A program made the translations under genes and the position numbers. A stretch of 12,246 nucleotides of DNA, from positions 1 to 12,246 of the forward strand of contig DASQLD010000400.1 in assembly GCA_035630195.1 (NCBI GenBank). The letters are read 5' to 3'. Every line of letters starts with the position of its first letter. Within the stretch, counting starts at the first letter, position 1. The notes beneath the pieces are model-generated. The model was not told the origin of the DNA and searched no databases. It saw nothing but the letters and a program-made list of their open reading frames with translations. This document shows, piece after piece, positions 1-7,308 of the stretch. Origin of the DNA: DASQDN01 sp035630195 (GTDB lineage: Bacteria > Acidobacteriota > Terriglobia > Bryobacterales > Bryobacteraceae).

Positions 1-1397
1 TGCAGCTGTCCGATTCCGCGTACGTCGCGGCGTCGATGCGCATCATGACCCGGATGGGCCAGAAGGCCCTCGACGTGCTCGGCGACGGCGAGTGGGTGCC
101 GTGCCTGCACTCGGTCGGAGCGCCGCTCGCCGAAGGTGAGGCCGACGTCCCGTGGCCGTGCAATCCCGACAACAAGTACATCGTCCACTTCCCCGAGACC
201 CGTGAGATTTGGTCCTACGGTTCGGGCTATGGTGGCAACGCTCTGCTGGGCAAGAAATGCTTTGCTCTGCGCATAGCCTCGAATATGGCGCGCGACGAGG
301 GCTGGATGGCCGAGCATATGTTGATCGTAGGCGTCGAGAACCCACAAGGCGAAAAGACCTATGTGGCCGCCGCGTTTCCCAGCGCGTGCGGCAAAACGAA
401 CTTCGCCATGCTCATCCCGCCGAAAGGTTTCGAAGGCTGGAAGGTATGGACGGTCGGCGATGACATCGCGTGGATTCGACCCGACGCGAATGGCCGCCTG
501 CACGCGATTAATCCCGAAGCCGGATTCTTCGGCGTGGCGCCGGGCACGTCCGTCAAAACGAACCCAAACGCCATGGCGTCCCTGGCAAAGAACACGATCT
601 TCACCAACGTGGCCCTGACCCCAGACGGCGGCATCTGGTGGGAAGGAATGACCGACGAACCCCCGGCCGAGTGCATCGACTGGCAGGGAAAGAAATGGAC
701 ACCGGAAATCGCCCGCCAGAGTGGCGCGAAAGCCGCTCATCCAAACGCGCGTTTCACGGCCCCAGCATCGCAATGTCCCACCATTGACCCCGCCTGGGAA
801 GACCCGAACGGTGTCCCGATCAGCGCCTTTATCTTTGGCGGCCGGCGGGCAACGAACATCCCGCTCGTGTATCAGGCGTTTAACTGGAGCGCGGGTGTTT
901 ATGTCGGAGCTACGATGGGTTCGGAGATGACCGCAGCGGCAGCCGGAACCATAGGCAAGGTCCGGCGCGATCCGATGGCCATGTTACCGTTCTGCGGCTA
1001 TCACATGGGTGACTACTTCCGCCATTGGATCAAGATGCAGCGCAACCTCAGCGTCACTCCGAGAATTTTCCACGTGAACTGGTTCCGCAAGGACACAGAG
1101 GGACGCTTTCTCTGGCCGGGTTTCAGCGAGAACATGCGGGTCCTCAAGTGGGTAGTCGATCGCGTCAGGGGACGCACTCAGGCAAAGGAAACCGCAATCG
1201 GATGGACCCCCTACTACGAGTCGATTGAATGGAAAGGCCTCGATTTTCCGAGGGAGCAATTCGAAGCCTTACAAACCGTCGACCGCGAAGCATGGAGAGC
1301 TGAGGTCATTGGACACGAGGAACTCTTCATCAACGTCCACGATCATCTCCCGTCTGAGATGGTCTACGAGCGGGAACTTTTGATTTGTAGATTGTGA
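1..1397 (+). CDS. pckG: Phosphoenolpyruvate carboxykinase (GTP), 3' part, 5' end outside window
   Basis: Converts oxaloacetate plus GTP to PEP, CO2 and GDP in the cytosol, the entry step of gluconeogenesis. The reading frame is open from base 3, before the first internal ATG at 36, and the first residues already match the conserved SMRIMTRMG block, so the gene begins upstream; roughly the last 465 residues of a family usually about 600 long are present. Visible family landmarks: the YGSGYGGNALLGKKCFALR substrate block (about 216-272), the kinase-1 P-loop FPSACGKTN with the reactive Cys (375-401), the metal-binding kinase-2 block VGDDIAWIR (453-479), and FGGRRA (834-851), which holds an active-site Arg. 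The C-terminus, ending ELLICRL, looks complete. It converges on tRNA-Ala with only 8 bases between, and no terminator hairpin is evident. The GTP-type assignment is firm because ATP-type PEPCK lacks these blocks. Confidence 0.97.
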   Translation, partial: QLSDSAYVAASMRIMTRMGQKALDVLGDGEWVPCLHSVGAPLAEGEADVPWPCNPDNKYIVHFPETREIWSYGSGYGGNALLGKKCFALRIASNMARDEGWMAEHMLIVGVENPQGEKTYVAAAFPSACGKTNFAMLIPPKGFEGWKVWTVGDDIAWIRPDANGRLHAINPEAGFFGVAPGTSVKTNPNAMASLAKNTIFTNVALTPDGGIWWEGMTDEPPAECIDWQGKKWTPEIARQSGAKAAHPNARFTAPASQCPTIDPAWEDPNGVPISAFIFGGRRATNIPLVYQAFNWSAGVYVGATMGSEMTAAAAGTIGKVRRDPMAMLPFCGYHMGDYFRHWIKMQRNLSVTPRIFHVNWFRKDTEGRFLWPGFSENMRVLKWVVDRVRGRTQAKETAIGWTPYYESIEWKGLDFPREQFEALQTVDREAWRAEVIGHEELFINVHDHLPSEMVYERELLICRL

Positions 1398-1405
1398 AAA
1401 GGGAT

Positions 1406-1481
1406 TGGTGGACCTGAACGGGTTCGAACCGTTGACCTCTTCCATGCCATGGAAGCGCGCTCCCAACTGCGCCACAGGCCC
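1406..1481 (-). tRNA. tRNA-Ala(GGC)
   Basis: A 76-nt cloverleaf including an encoded CCA (1406-1408, read on the minus strand). The acceptor stem GGGCCTG pairs with CAGGTCC and contains the G3:U70 wobble pair that is the alanine identity element. The D arm is GCGC/GCGC, and the anticodon stem CTTCC/GGAAG closes the 7-nt loop ATGGCAT, giving anticodon GGC, which reads GCC. The T arm AACGG-TTCGAAC-CCGTT is canonical and the discriminator is A73. All stems pair by eye. It lies convergent to pckG and divergent from miaA. Confidence 0.96.
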
Positions 1482-1520
1482 ACTACAGAAGAACTATTAA
1501 AATCTTAGCACATGTCGGTC

Positions 1521-1526
1521 TAAACT
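1521..1526 (+). promoter_or_regulatory. Putative -10 element of miaA
   Basis: TAAACT lies 7 nt before the GTG start of miaA. A transcription start 6-8 nt downstream of a -10 element would fall on or next to the start codon, so the mRNA would be leaderless. No convincing -35 is visible, and no Shine-Dalgarno precedes the GTG. The same geometry recurs before two other genes here. Confidence 0.35.
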
Positions 1527-1533
1527 GGTCGCC

Positions 1534-2478
1534 GTGAGCTCTCTCTCGCCTGCCCTTGTCGTCGCCGGACCCACGGGCTCGGGCAAGTCGGACCTCGCTC
1601 TGGTTCTGGCTGAATGGCTGGGCGGAGAAATCATGAATTGCGATTCCGTTCAGCTCTATCGCTATCTCGACATCGGGACAGCGAAGACGCCCAGCGGACA
1701 AAGGCGCGGTATTCCCCACCATCTGATCGACATCCTGAACCCCGATCAGGTGTTTACCGCAGGAGATTACGAACGGGCCGCTCGCGTGACCCTTGGCGAG
1801 ATCGCCTCTCGGGGTCGTGTCCCGGTCATCGTCGGCGGGACGGGATTCTATCTTCGCGCGCTTCTGGAGGGCCTTTTCGAGGGACCTTCGCGCAATCCGG
1901 AAGTTCGAGAGCGCCTCCGTCGGCGCAAGCCCGGCTCTCTCCACCGTCTGCTGACACGTCTCGATCCAGAAGCCGCCGCCCGAATCCACGCGCACGACAC
2001 GAATAAATTGACCCGCGCCTTAGAAGTTCGCCTAGTGACACGCGCGCCGATTACGTCGATGTACGACTTCAATCGTCGCCCGCTCGAAGGATTCGACGTC
2101 CTGCAAATAGGTCTTGATCCGCCACGGGAAGAGTTGGCGGAGCGAATCGATGCACGATGTGTGCGCATGTTCGACGCCGGCCTTGTCGACGAGGTGCGGT
2201 CGATACTTGCGATGGGTTTCAGCGCCGATGCAAAAGCCTTGGAATCGATTGGTTATCGTGAAAGTCTTCTTCACATCCAAGGCGAGGTCCATCTTGACGA
2301 AGCGATCAAGCTGACGCAGGCCGCCACTCGACAGTATGCGAAGCGCCAACGCACCTGGTTCCGCCGCGAACCGGCGATGAACTGGCTCCTCGCCTTCGGC
2401 AACCAGTGTCAGACGATCGACAATGCAAAACGTCTCGTATCGTCCAAAATAAATATAACCGCCAAAAAACTCCCTTAA
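1534..2478 (+). CDS. miaA: tRNA dimethylallyltransferase (MiaA)
   Basis: Transfers a dimethylallyl group from DMAPP to N6 of A37 in tRNAs that read UNN codons. The 314-residue protein has the usual family length. Motifs in order: P-loop GPTGSGKS (12-19), NCDSVQLY with the catalytic Asp (35-42), GTAK (48-51), PHHLID (61-66), AGDY (76-79), VIVGGTGFYLRALL (98-111), the DTNKLTRALEV helix (155-165) and the C-terminal RQYAKRQRTWFR block (267-278). The start is GTG: the only nearby ATG (1512) meets a stop after two codons, and residue 9 onward already matches the family N-terminus. The last 30 or so residues after RREP are poorly conserved in the family. The tRNA-Ser(GGA) at the other end of the window has A36-A37-A38, the element MiaA recognises, but not every such tRNA is modified. 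Confidence 0.97.
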   Translation: MSSLSPALVVAGPTGSGKSDLALVLAEWLGGEIMNCDSVQLYRYLDIGTAKTPSGQRRGIPHHLIDILNPDQVFTAGDYERAARVTLGEIASRGRVPVIVGGTGFYLRALLEGLFEGPSRNPEVRERLRRRKPGSLHRLLTRLDPEAAARIHAHDTNKLTRALEVRLVTRAPITSMYDFNRRPLEGFDVLQIGLDPPREELAERIDARCVRMFDAGLVDEVRSILAMGFSADAKALESIGYRESLLHIQGEVHLDEAIKLTQAATRQYAKRQRTWFRREPAMNWLLAFGNQCQTIDNAKRLVSSKINITAKKLP

Positions 2479-2530
2479 TAACGGAACGGATTGTCTATTC
2501 CGACGTAATAGGAAGTACGCAGGTACACAT

Positions 2531-2848
2531 ATGAAAAAACTTATATTGATGCTCGCGACTCTGGCCGTCGCGTCGGCTCAGGCAGCCAACAGCTATAAAA
2601 TCACTCTCTTCCAACCGTCCATTCTGGCCGGTAAAGAGCTGCAGCCCGGAGTATACAAAGTGGAAGTAAAGGAAGGTAGCGCGGTGCTGAGCAAAGGGAA
2701 GGAAAGTGTAGAAGCGCCTATGCGCTCAGAGAACGGCGACGCCAAATTTAGTAGTACTTCCGTGCGATACAAGAATGGCGATGGCAAGTATCGGATCGAA
2801 GAGATTCGATTCGGCGGCACGAACCAGAAAATCGTCTTCGCCAACTAA
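2531..2848 (+). CDS. Small secreted protein of unknown function
   Basis: A 105-residue protein with a clear Sec signal peptide: positive n-region MKK, hydrophobic stretch LILMLATLAVASA, and an AQA cleavage site after residue 18. The mature part of about 87 residues is rich in K, E, G, S and V and looks like one small beta domain (alternating patterns around ITLFQPSIL, GVYKVEVKEGSAVLSKG and KYRIEEIRFGG). It has no cysteine, no lipobox and no known motif. I recognise the general type, small periplasmic proteins common in Acidobacteria, but no named family. An AGG (2521-2523) 7 nt before ATG may serve as a weak ribosome site. It stands between miaA (52 nt upstream) and a GC hairpin downstream, and is probably its own unit or a miaA read-through partner. 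Confidence 0.8.
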   Translation: MKKLILMLATLAVASAQAANSYKITLFQPSILAGKELQPGVYKVEVKEGSAVLSKGKESVEAPMRSENGDAKFSSTSVRYKNGDGKYRIEEIRFGGTNQKIVFAN

Positions 2849-2869
2849 ATCCCCGCGTCCACGCATCGT

Positions 2870-2895
2870 GGGCCGGCCCTTGTCCGGGCCGGCCC
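2870..2895. terminator. GC-rich perfect hairpin, possible terminator
   Basis: GGGCCGGCCC (2870-2879) is repeated exactly at 2886-2895 with 6 bases between. The unit is its own reverse complement, so the two copies form a perfect 10-bp stem. It begins 21 nt after the stop of the small secreted protein. No T-tract follows, so intrinsic termination is uncertain; it could instead stabilise the 3' end, or isolate the promoter of the next gene. Confidence 0.5.
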
Positions 2896-2912
2896 CGTAA
2901 AGACCTACGAGT

Positions 2913-2918
2913 TACAAT
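2913..2918 (+). promoter_or_regulatory. Putative -10 element of the TPR gene
   Basis: TACAAT ends 8 nt before ATG 2927, so transcription would start at or just before the ATG. The -35 region would fall on the GC hairpin arm (2886-2895) and shows no TTGACA-like sequence. Confidence 0.4.
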
Positions 2919-2926
2919 AGGGTCAT

Positions 2927-4117
2927 ATGAATCCCCTGCAGGCCCTGGTATTTGTGTGCCTGTTTATTAGTCCGGCCTTTGCTGAGAATTTCCTCGTACT
3001 TCCTTTTTTTAATACGGGAAAGTCAAATACTGTCGACTGGGTAGGAGAGAGTATTTCGGAAACAATACGGGAAGCTATTGCCTCCGAAGGACTGCTGACA
3101 TTAGGTCGCGAAGCGCGCGAAGAGGGCTTCAGGCGGCTTTCCTTAAAGCCCTATTTCCCTCTCACGAAAGCGTCGGTCATCCGCCTCGCCGAATCAATTG
3201 ATGCCGACTACGTCATCTTCGGAGAGTTCGAGGTGACACCCGTCGGCAACCCCGAAGCAAAGGATGCAAGAGCAAAAGGCCTGCTGCGAATCAGCGCTCA
3301 AGCGTTGGATCTTCGTCGTGCCCGCCGCGGACCAGACTTTTCCGAGTCCGGCAAGCTTGAGGATCTCGCGAGCATGCAATTCCATCTTGCCTGGCAAACC
3401 CTTCAGTTTCTTCTGAAGGAGCGCAAGCCAACCGAAGAGGAGTTCCGTCAGCGCCAGCCCCTGGTTCGTGTTGATGCGATTGAAAGCTATATTCGGGGTG
3501 TCCTGGCGAATTCGCAAGAGCAAAAACTGAAGTACTTCATCCAGGCAATCCGCCTTGATTCCAGGTACTCACATGCAAACTTCGAATTAGGAAAACTAGA
3601 GTTTCAGCGCAAGAACTATCGCCCGGCCGCCGATTACCTCCAGAAGGTGGCGCCGGGAGGAATCTTTTACCGTGAAGCGACCTTTCTCTTGGGTCTCTCG
3701 CGCTATTACCTGGGAGAATTCGCTCTAGCCGCGCAAGCTTTTCAGATCGTCGCGCAACAGGTTCCGCTCGGCGAAGTGATCAACAATCTCGGGGCGGCGC
3801 AATCACGACTTCGCCAAGCCACAGCACTCGAGAATTTCAAGAAGGCGCTGGACGGGGATTCTTCTGATCCCGTCTATCACTTTAACGTCGGCTACGCGCT
3901 ACTGCAGGAAGGAAACCTCGATGAAGCCGCCGAACGATTCCGCGCCGTTCTCGACCGCGATCCTGATGACACGGAGGCAACGACGATGCTCGGCCGGTGC
4001 TTGAAAAAAACCGCTGGGAAGACAGCGGCCCGCAGTGAAGGCTTCGAAAGATTGAAAGAAAACTACCAGGAATCGGCGTATTGGCAGCTTAAAGCAGTAC
4101 TGGAACCGCGGCGTTAG
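2927..4117 (+). CDS. Exported TPR protein with FlgO/TolB-N-like N-terminal domain
   Basis: A 396-residue protein. Residues 1-19 form a signal peptide (hydrophobic LQALVFVCLFISPAFA, cleavage after AFA). Residues 20 to about 110 read FLVLPFFNTGKSN...WVGESISETI...DADYVIFGEFEV, the pattern of the FlgO/TolB-N-like alpha/beta domain (LPF.N, WIGE.I, ADYVI.G). From about 175 to the end are helical TPR units: clear ones around 210-245 (ANFELGKLEFQRKNYRPAADYLQKV), 247-280 and 315-350 (HFNVGYALLQEGNLDEAAERFRAVLDRDP). No Cys follows the signal peptide, so it is probably periplasmic, not a lipoprotein. The role is unknown; TPR plus this fold usually mediates protein contacts or envelope assembly. It ends 24 nt before the phosphatase gene, which has its own TATAAT, so the two may be separate transcripts. 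Confidence 0.82.
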   Translation: MNPLQALVFVCLFISPAFAENFLVLPFFNTGKSNTVDWVGESISETIREAIASEGLLTLGREAREEGFRRLSLKPYFPLTKASVIRLAESIDADYVIFGEFEVTPVGNPEAKDARAKGLLRISAQALDLRRARRGPDFSESGKLEDLASMQFHLAWQTLQFLLKERKPTEEEFRQRQPLVRVDAIESYIRGVLANSQEQKLKYFIQAIRLDSRYSHANFELGKLEFQRKNYRPAADYLQKVAPGGIFYREATFLLGLSRYYLGEFALAAQAFQIVAQQVPLGEVINNLGAAQSRLRQATALENFKKALDGDSSDPVYHFNVGYALLQEGNLDEAAERFRAVLDRDPDDTEATTMLGRCLKKTAGKTAARSEGFERLKENYQESAYWQLKAVLEPRR

Positions 4118-4127
4118 AATAGGCGGC

Positions 4128-4133
4128 TATAAT
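4128..4133 (+). promoter_or_regulatory. Perfect TATAAT -10 before the PP2C gene
   Basis: A consensus TATAAT ends 8 nt before ATG 4142, placing the expected transcription start on or next to the start codon, i.e. a leaderless mRNA. No good -35 is seen at the right distance and there is no Shine-Dalgarno. It would drive the phosphatase-to-thiD operon. Confidence 0.5.
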
Positions 4134-4141
4134 CAATCTTC

Positions 4142-4852
4142 ATGCTCGAAGCGTTTGGCCTCTCTGATCCGGGAAGTGTCCGGACCAACAACGAGGACTA
4201 CTTCCTGCTCGCGCCTTCACTGGACTTGTATCTCGTCGCGGACGGCATGGGCGGAGCGCAAGCAGGCGAACACGCCTCGAAGCTAGCTGGGGATACTGTA
4301 GCGCATTTCGTGTTGGCTGCGAACGAACGCTCGGGAGACGTGCTCTTGCGAGCTTTAGCTGAAGCCAATCGTCAAGTTATCGATGCCGCGGAATCTGACC
4401 CGACCCTGCACGGCATGGGGACCACCATGACGGCCGCCTGGAAACTCGGTGACGAAGTTCTTATCGCGAACGTCGGTGACAGCCGCGCCTATGTCTATAT
4501 GGGCGGTGAGCTCCACATAATCACCGAAGATCAAACGTGGGTAAACGAGGTCGGCCGCCGTCTGGGCATCGGAGAGGAACAGTTAAAGGTCCACCCGATG
4601 CGGCACATGCTCACGATGGCGATCGGCGTCAGTCAGACCCTTCGTATTCATTCCTATGCGGTGCCTCTCGAGCCGGGCGCTCAGTTTCTCCTCTGCTCCG
4701 ATGGGTTGCACGGGGTTGTGGGTACGGAAACGATCGATGAGATTCTTGCCTCCGGCGAGCCACTAGAGAGCAAGTGTCACGCTCTGATCGACGCCGCGAA
4801 ACGGGCCGGAGGGCCCGACAATATTACCGCGGTCTTACTTGCCGCTGTATAG
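4142..4852 (+). CDS. PP2C-family Ser/Thr protein phosphatase (PphA/Stp type)
   Basis: A metal-dependent phosphatase that removes phosphate from Ser/Thr, normally opposing Hanks-type kinases; cytosolic, with no signal or membrane segment. The 236 residues match the minimal bacterial PP2C catalytic domain. Motifs: R14 and E18-D19 (RTNNEDY), the metal-binding Asp in VADGMGGAQAGEHAS (D34), GMGTTMTAAW (91-100), NVGDSRAY (110-117), LLCSDGLHGVV (183-193, D187) and GGPDNITAVLL (223-233, D226). All metal ligands are present, so it should be active. No kinase gene is in the window. It is the first gene of a coupled operon whose next three products are exported proteins, so it may regulate something linked to the envelope, but that is inference. 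Its stop (4850-4852) overlaps the next reading frame. Confidence 0.94.
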   Translation: MLEAFGLSDPGSVRTNNEDYFLLAPSLDLYLVADGMGGAQAGEHASKLAGDTVAHFVLAANERSGDVLLRALAEANRQVIDAAESDPTLHGMGTTMTAAWKLGDEVLIANVGDSRAYVYMGGELHIITEDQTWVNEVGRRLGIGEEQLKVHPMRHMLTMAIGVSQTLRIHSYAVPLEPGAQFLLCSDGLHGVVGTETIDEILASGEPLESKCHALIDAAKRAGGPDNITAVLLAAV

Positions 4853-5421
4853 CAGCCCTACTTTTCACAACCTTCCTCGCTCAGCCGCAAAGCCTCATTC
4901 GTATCCAAATGCTCGAAGGAGAAGGCGCCATCAACAGCGCCGGGTCGAAGAGCGACCGTCCTATCGCCGTGCAGCTAACCGATGAAACAGGTCGCCCTTT
5001 GGAGGGTGTCGCTGTAAGCTTTCGCCTGCCTGAAGAGGGACCGGGTGGGACCTTTGAAGGGCGCGGTAAGACCGAGATCGTCGTCACGACCCCCGACGGA
5101 CGCGCGGCCGCGCGGGGCATCCGCTGGAATCACATCGCCGGTCCTTTTCAAATTCGAATTACCGCAGCGAAAGGCGAGTCTCGAGCTGGAACGATCTGCT
5201 CGCAATACATCTCCGATACTCCTGCCGCGAAAGCTTCCGGAACACGCCGCGGAGGAAAAGCGAAGTGGATTGCGCTAGCCGCAATCGCCGGTGGCGCCGC
5301 GGCGGGTGTTGCCGTAAGCATGGGAGGTAGCCAGGGACAGAATCCCACGCAACCGCCACCCACGTCATCGCAACCAGTCCAGATCGGCCCGCCAACGATA
5401 TCTTTGGGGAGACCGCAATGA
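4774..5421 (+). CDS. Exported Ig-like-domain protein with C-terminal membrane helix; start uncertain
   Basis: The frame opens at GTG 4774, 79 nt inside the phosphatase gene, giving 215 residues. Layout in that numbering: Arg-rich stretch 5-24, hydrophobic signal segment CIAALLFTTFLA (25-36), an Ig-like beta domain at about 45-145 of the Big_1/invasin type (VQLTDETGRPLEGVAVSFRL, then TPDGRAAARGI), a basic hinge, one transmembrane helix KWIALAAIAGGAAAGVAVSMG (164-184), and a Pro/Ser/Gln-rich tail. The Arg-rich head is read through the end of the phosphatase gene and is unlikely as a normal n-region. Between 4774 and the ATG at 4909 there is no in-frame ATG, GTG, TTG or CTG; starting at 4909 would delete the signal segment. 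An ATA at 4849-4851 forms ATAG with the phosphatase stop, the same geometry as the ATGA junctions further down. The gene is real; the start is undecided. The final ATGA couples it to the next gene. Confidence 0.75.
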   Translation: MSRSDRRRETGRRARQYYRGLTCRCIAALLFTTFLAQPQSLIRIQMLEGEGAINSAGSKSDRPIAVQLTDETGRPLEGVAVSFRLPEEGPGGTFEGRGKTEIVVTTPDGRAAARGIRWNHIAGPFQIRITAAKGESRAGTICSQYISDTPAAKASGTRRGGKAKWIALAAIAGGAAAGVAVSMGGSQGQNPTQPPPTSSQPVQIGPPTISLGRPQ

Positions 5422-5966
5422 TTCGCACCTTACTATTTTTTGTCTTCCTCATCACGGCAGCAGCGCAAATCGACGCTCCGCGTATCGGCTTCATTGTCGA
5501 TTCCAAGAACTTCCTTCGACCTGTTTCAGGCGTCGCCGGCGCATTCACCATCGGCCCCGCAGTGGAAGAAAATGTCGTCTCTGCTGCCTTCTCGGGTAAG
5601 ACTCTGGTCGTAAAAAAGGACGTTGAGCTTCTGGTCAATGAAGAACGCTTTGAGGCTCCACAGGGACCAATTGAAGTCAGGTTCGAAGCCAAAGGTCTTC
5701 TGAGAGAGATTTTCTTCCCGGACTCGTCGAAGCTCTGGACATGGAAGAACGGCAAGTTCGAGGAGAGCTTCGGCGCTCCTGCCGGTTGGAAGCCGTTTGA
5801 AATATACGACGGGAGAATTTCGGTAGCTGGTGCGGCTGTACCCCTACCATCGCGTGCTCTGAAGGCATCTGAACTTGGGGAAGATTGGTTGGTTATCTAC
5901 GCAGAGCGCGGAACGTACGCGTTTCGCGATGGCCAAGTCTATGAGTTGCCGGACGGTGAAGAATGA
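5418..5966 (+). CDS. Exported protein of unknown function
   Basis: A 182-residue protein whose start codon shares the ATGA (5418-5421) with the upstream stop. A GGGGAG Shine-Dalgarno (5407-5412) sits 5 nt before the ATG, so this start is firm. The signal peptide is MIRTLLFFVFLITAAAQ, probably cleaved after AAA or AAQ. The mature part is beta-rich with repeated short strands (APRIGFIVDSKNFLRPVSG, LLREIFFPDSSKLWTWKNGKFEE, DWLVIYAERGTYAFRDGQVYEL), reminiscent of propeller blades or a WD40-like sheet, but far too short for a full propeller. No catalytic motif, Cys or lipobox is seen. I do not recognise the family. Its place between two surface-type proteins suggests a shared envelope assembly. 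Confidence 0.8.
   Translation: MIRTLLFFVFLITAAAQIDAPRIGFIVDSKNFLRPVSGVAGAFTIGPAVEENVVSAAFSGKTLVVKKDVELLVNEERFEAPQGPIEVRFEAKGLLREIFFPDSSKLWTWKNGKFEESFGAPAGWKPFEIYDGRISVAGAAVPLPSRALKASELGEDWLVIYAERGTYAFRDGQVYELPDGEE
5955..5959 (+). promoter_or_regulatory. Shine-Dalgarno placed for ATG 5963
   Basis: GGTGA ends 3 nt before ATG 5963, which itself overlaps the preceding TGA as ATGA. This supports 5963 as the true start of the ASH-domain gene even though that frame is wrong after the T6 run at 5981-5986. Confidence 0.4.
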
Positions 5967-7308
5967 AGCGCATTTCGGCGTTTTTTCTCTGGCTTCAGCC
6001 TGCGCCTTCGGACAGATGCAGTTGTTGCTGGTTGATGCGCCGGGTTCGGAGAAGCCAGTCTCGGCGATGCATTCGATCGGTTCCATTGCTGTCGGTGAGC
6101 GGATCGATACCGTATTTCGCGTACGTAATGCCTCACAGACTTCGCTCACGGTTCGAACTTTTACTCTCGGCGGAACTGGCTTCACGATGTTCGGCCAGCC
6201 CTCGCTCCCTCACATGCTCGCGCCGGGCCTCAATATGGATTTCACTGTGCGGTTCGCGCCGGGTGACTACGGATCATACAGCGCAAATCTGACCGTCAAC
6301 GGCCTTAGCGTCCTGCTGATTGGATCATCGAAAGCCGCCGCGGTTCTTTCCGCCGATGGCGTGCGGCTCACTTCAGGAGTCGCAGTCGACCTAGGTCTGG
6401 CAGAACGAGGAACCAGTGTGACCAAGACTTTCCGTCTTGAAAATACAACGACGGAACGAGTCTCTGTTCAGAGTGCCACACTTGCCGGAACTCATTTCCA
6501 GACGACTCAGAACCTGCCTCTCCCTCTGGAGTTGGCAGCTCGTTCTTTCATCGATTTCGATATCGTATTTGCGCCCAAAGCTTCTGGAGTATTTCAAGGT
6601 TCGCTGACGATCGATGGGCGAACTTATCGGCTCACGGGAGCCGCCAACGAACCGCCATTCCCGAAGCCTACAATTCTTGTCGACCTGCCGAACGCAACAA
6701 GTGGCCAGCAAGGACGCGTCTCGGTGCAATTCGGTCAAGCTTCCCGAGCCATCGGATCGGGCAAACTACGGCTGGAATTTCGCCCCGCTGTTGCGATGGC
6801 TCCGGATGACGAAGCCGTTCGATTCATCAAGACCAACCGCGCAACAACATTCGAAGTAACGGAAGGCGTCTCTATCCCGGTCCAGGACGCCACCTTCCAA
6901 ACAGGAACCACTGCCGGCACGATTGTCTTCACTGCGGAAGTCGGAGGCTGGACTGCTACGTCGAGCGTCGATATAGCTCCTCAGCCCGTCCATTTCGATC
7001 GAGTGAAGGCCGTCAAGAACGCGTCCATGTTGGAAGTCGAAATCACCGGGTATGACAACACACGCTCCGCAAGCCAATTGGCCTTCACGTTCTACACCGC
7101 AAAAGGCGAGCCCGTGCAGCCCGGGGCCATTCGTGTCGATGGTACGAATGACTTTCGCCGCTTCTTTGAAAATTCTCCGGCAGGCGGGGCATTTACGTTG
7201 AAAGCAATTTTTCCTGTCGCCGGACCTTTGGGCGATATATCCGCGACCGAAGTCAGCTTCGTTAACTCAGCCGGATCCAAAGCGAGCGGTAAGATTCAAA
7301 TGCAATGA
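5956..7308 (+). CDS. Exported protein with two ASH/HYDIN-type (choice-of-anchor D) domains; start frame irregular
   Basis: About 450 residues. After a signal-like segment FGVFSLASACAFGQ come two similar beta-sandwich domains. The first (about 6090-6300) reads SIAVGERIDTVFRVRN...LTVRTFTLGGTGF...FTVRFAPGDYGSYSANLTVNG; the second (about 6385-6635) reads VDLGLAERGTSVTKTFRLEN...VSVQSATLAGTHF...FDIVFAPKASGVFQGSLTIDG. This is the ASH/HYDIN pattern, with the G.F block and the FAP..G.....L.... block. The C-terminal 215 residues look like one or two further beta domains without a recognisable signature. No membrane anchor is seen, so it is periplasmic or secreted. In-frame starts are GTG 5956 (used here), ATG 5941 or ATG 5875. 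However ATG 5963, in the ATGA junction and with a Shine-Dalgarno, would give a much better signal peptide (MKRISAFF-SLASACAFGQ) if one extra T were read at 5981-5986. Its last 4 bases overlap thiD. Confidence 0.8.
   Translation: MKNEAHFGVFSLASACAFGQMQLLLVDAPGSEKPVSAMHSIGSIAVGERIDTVFRVRNASQTSLTVRTFTLGGTGFTMFGQPSLPHMLAPGLNMDFTVRFAPGDYGSYSANLTVNGLSVLLIGSSKAAAVLSADGVRLTSGVAVDLGLAERGTSVTKTFRLENTTTERVSVQSATLAGTHFQTTQNLPLPLELAARSFIDFDIVFAPKASGVFQGSLTIDGRTYRLTGAANEPPFPKPTILVDLPNATSGQQGRVSVQFGQASRAIGSGKLRLEFRPAVAMAPDDEAVRFIKTNRATTFEVTEGVSIPVQDATFQTGTTAGTIVFTAEVGGWTATSSVDIAPQPVHFDRVKAVKNASMLEVEITGYDNTRSASQLAFTFYTAKGEPVQPGAIRVDGTNDFRRFFENSPAGGAFTLKAIFPVAGPLGDISATEVSFVNSAGSKASGKIQMQ

Noticed and set aside
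1483..1995. 170-codon - strand frame opposite miaA
   Set aside because: Shadow of miaA; no conserved features.
5155..5420. Pro/Ser/Gln-rich tail as a tandem repeat
   Set aside because: The tail is compositionally biased but has no regular repeat unit.
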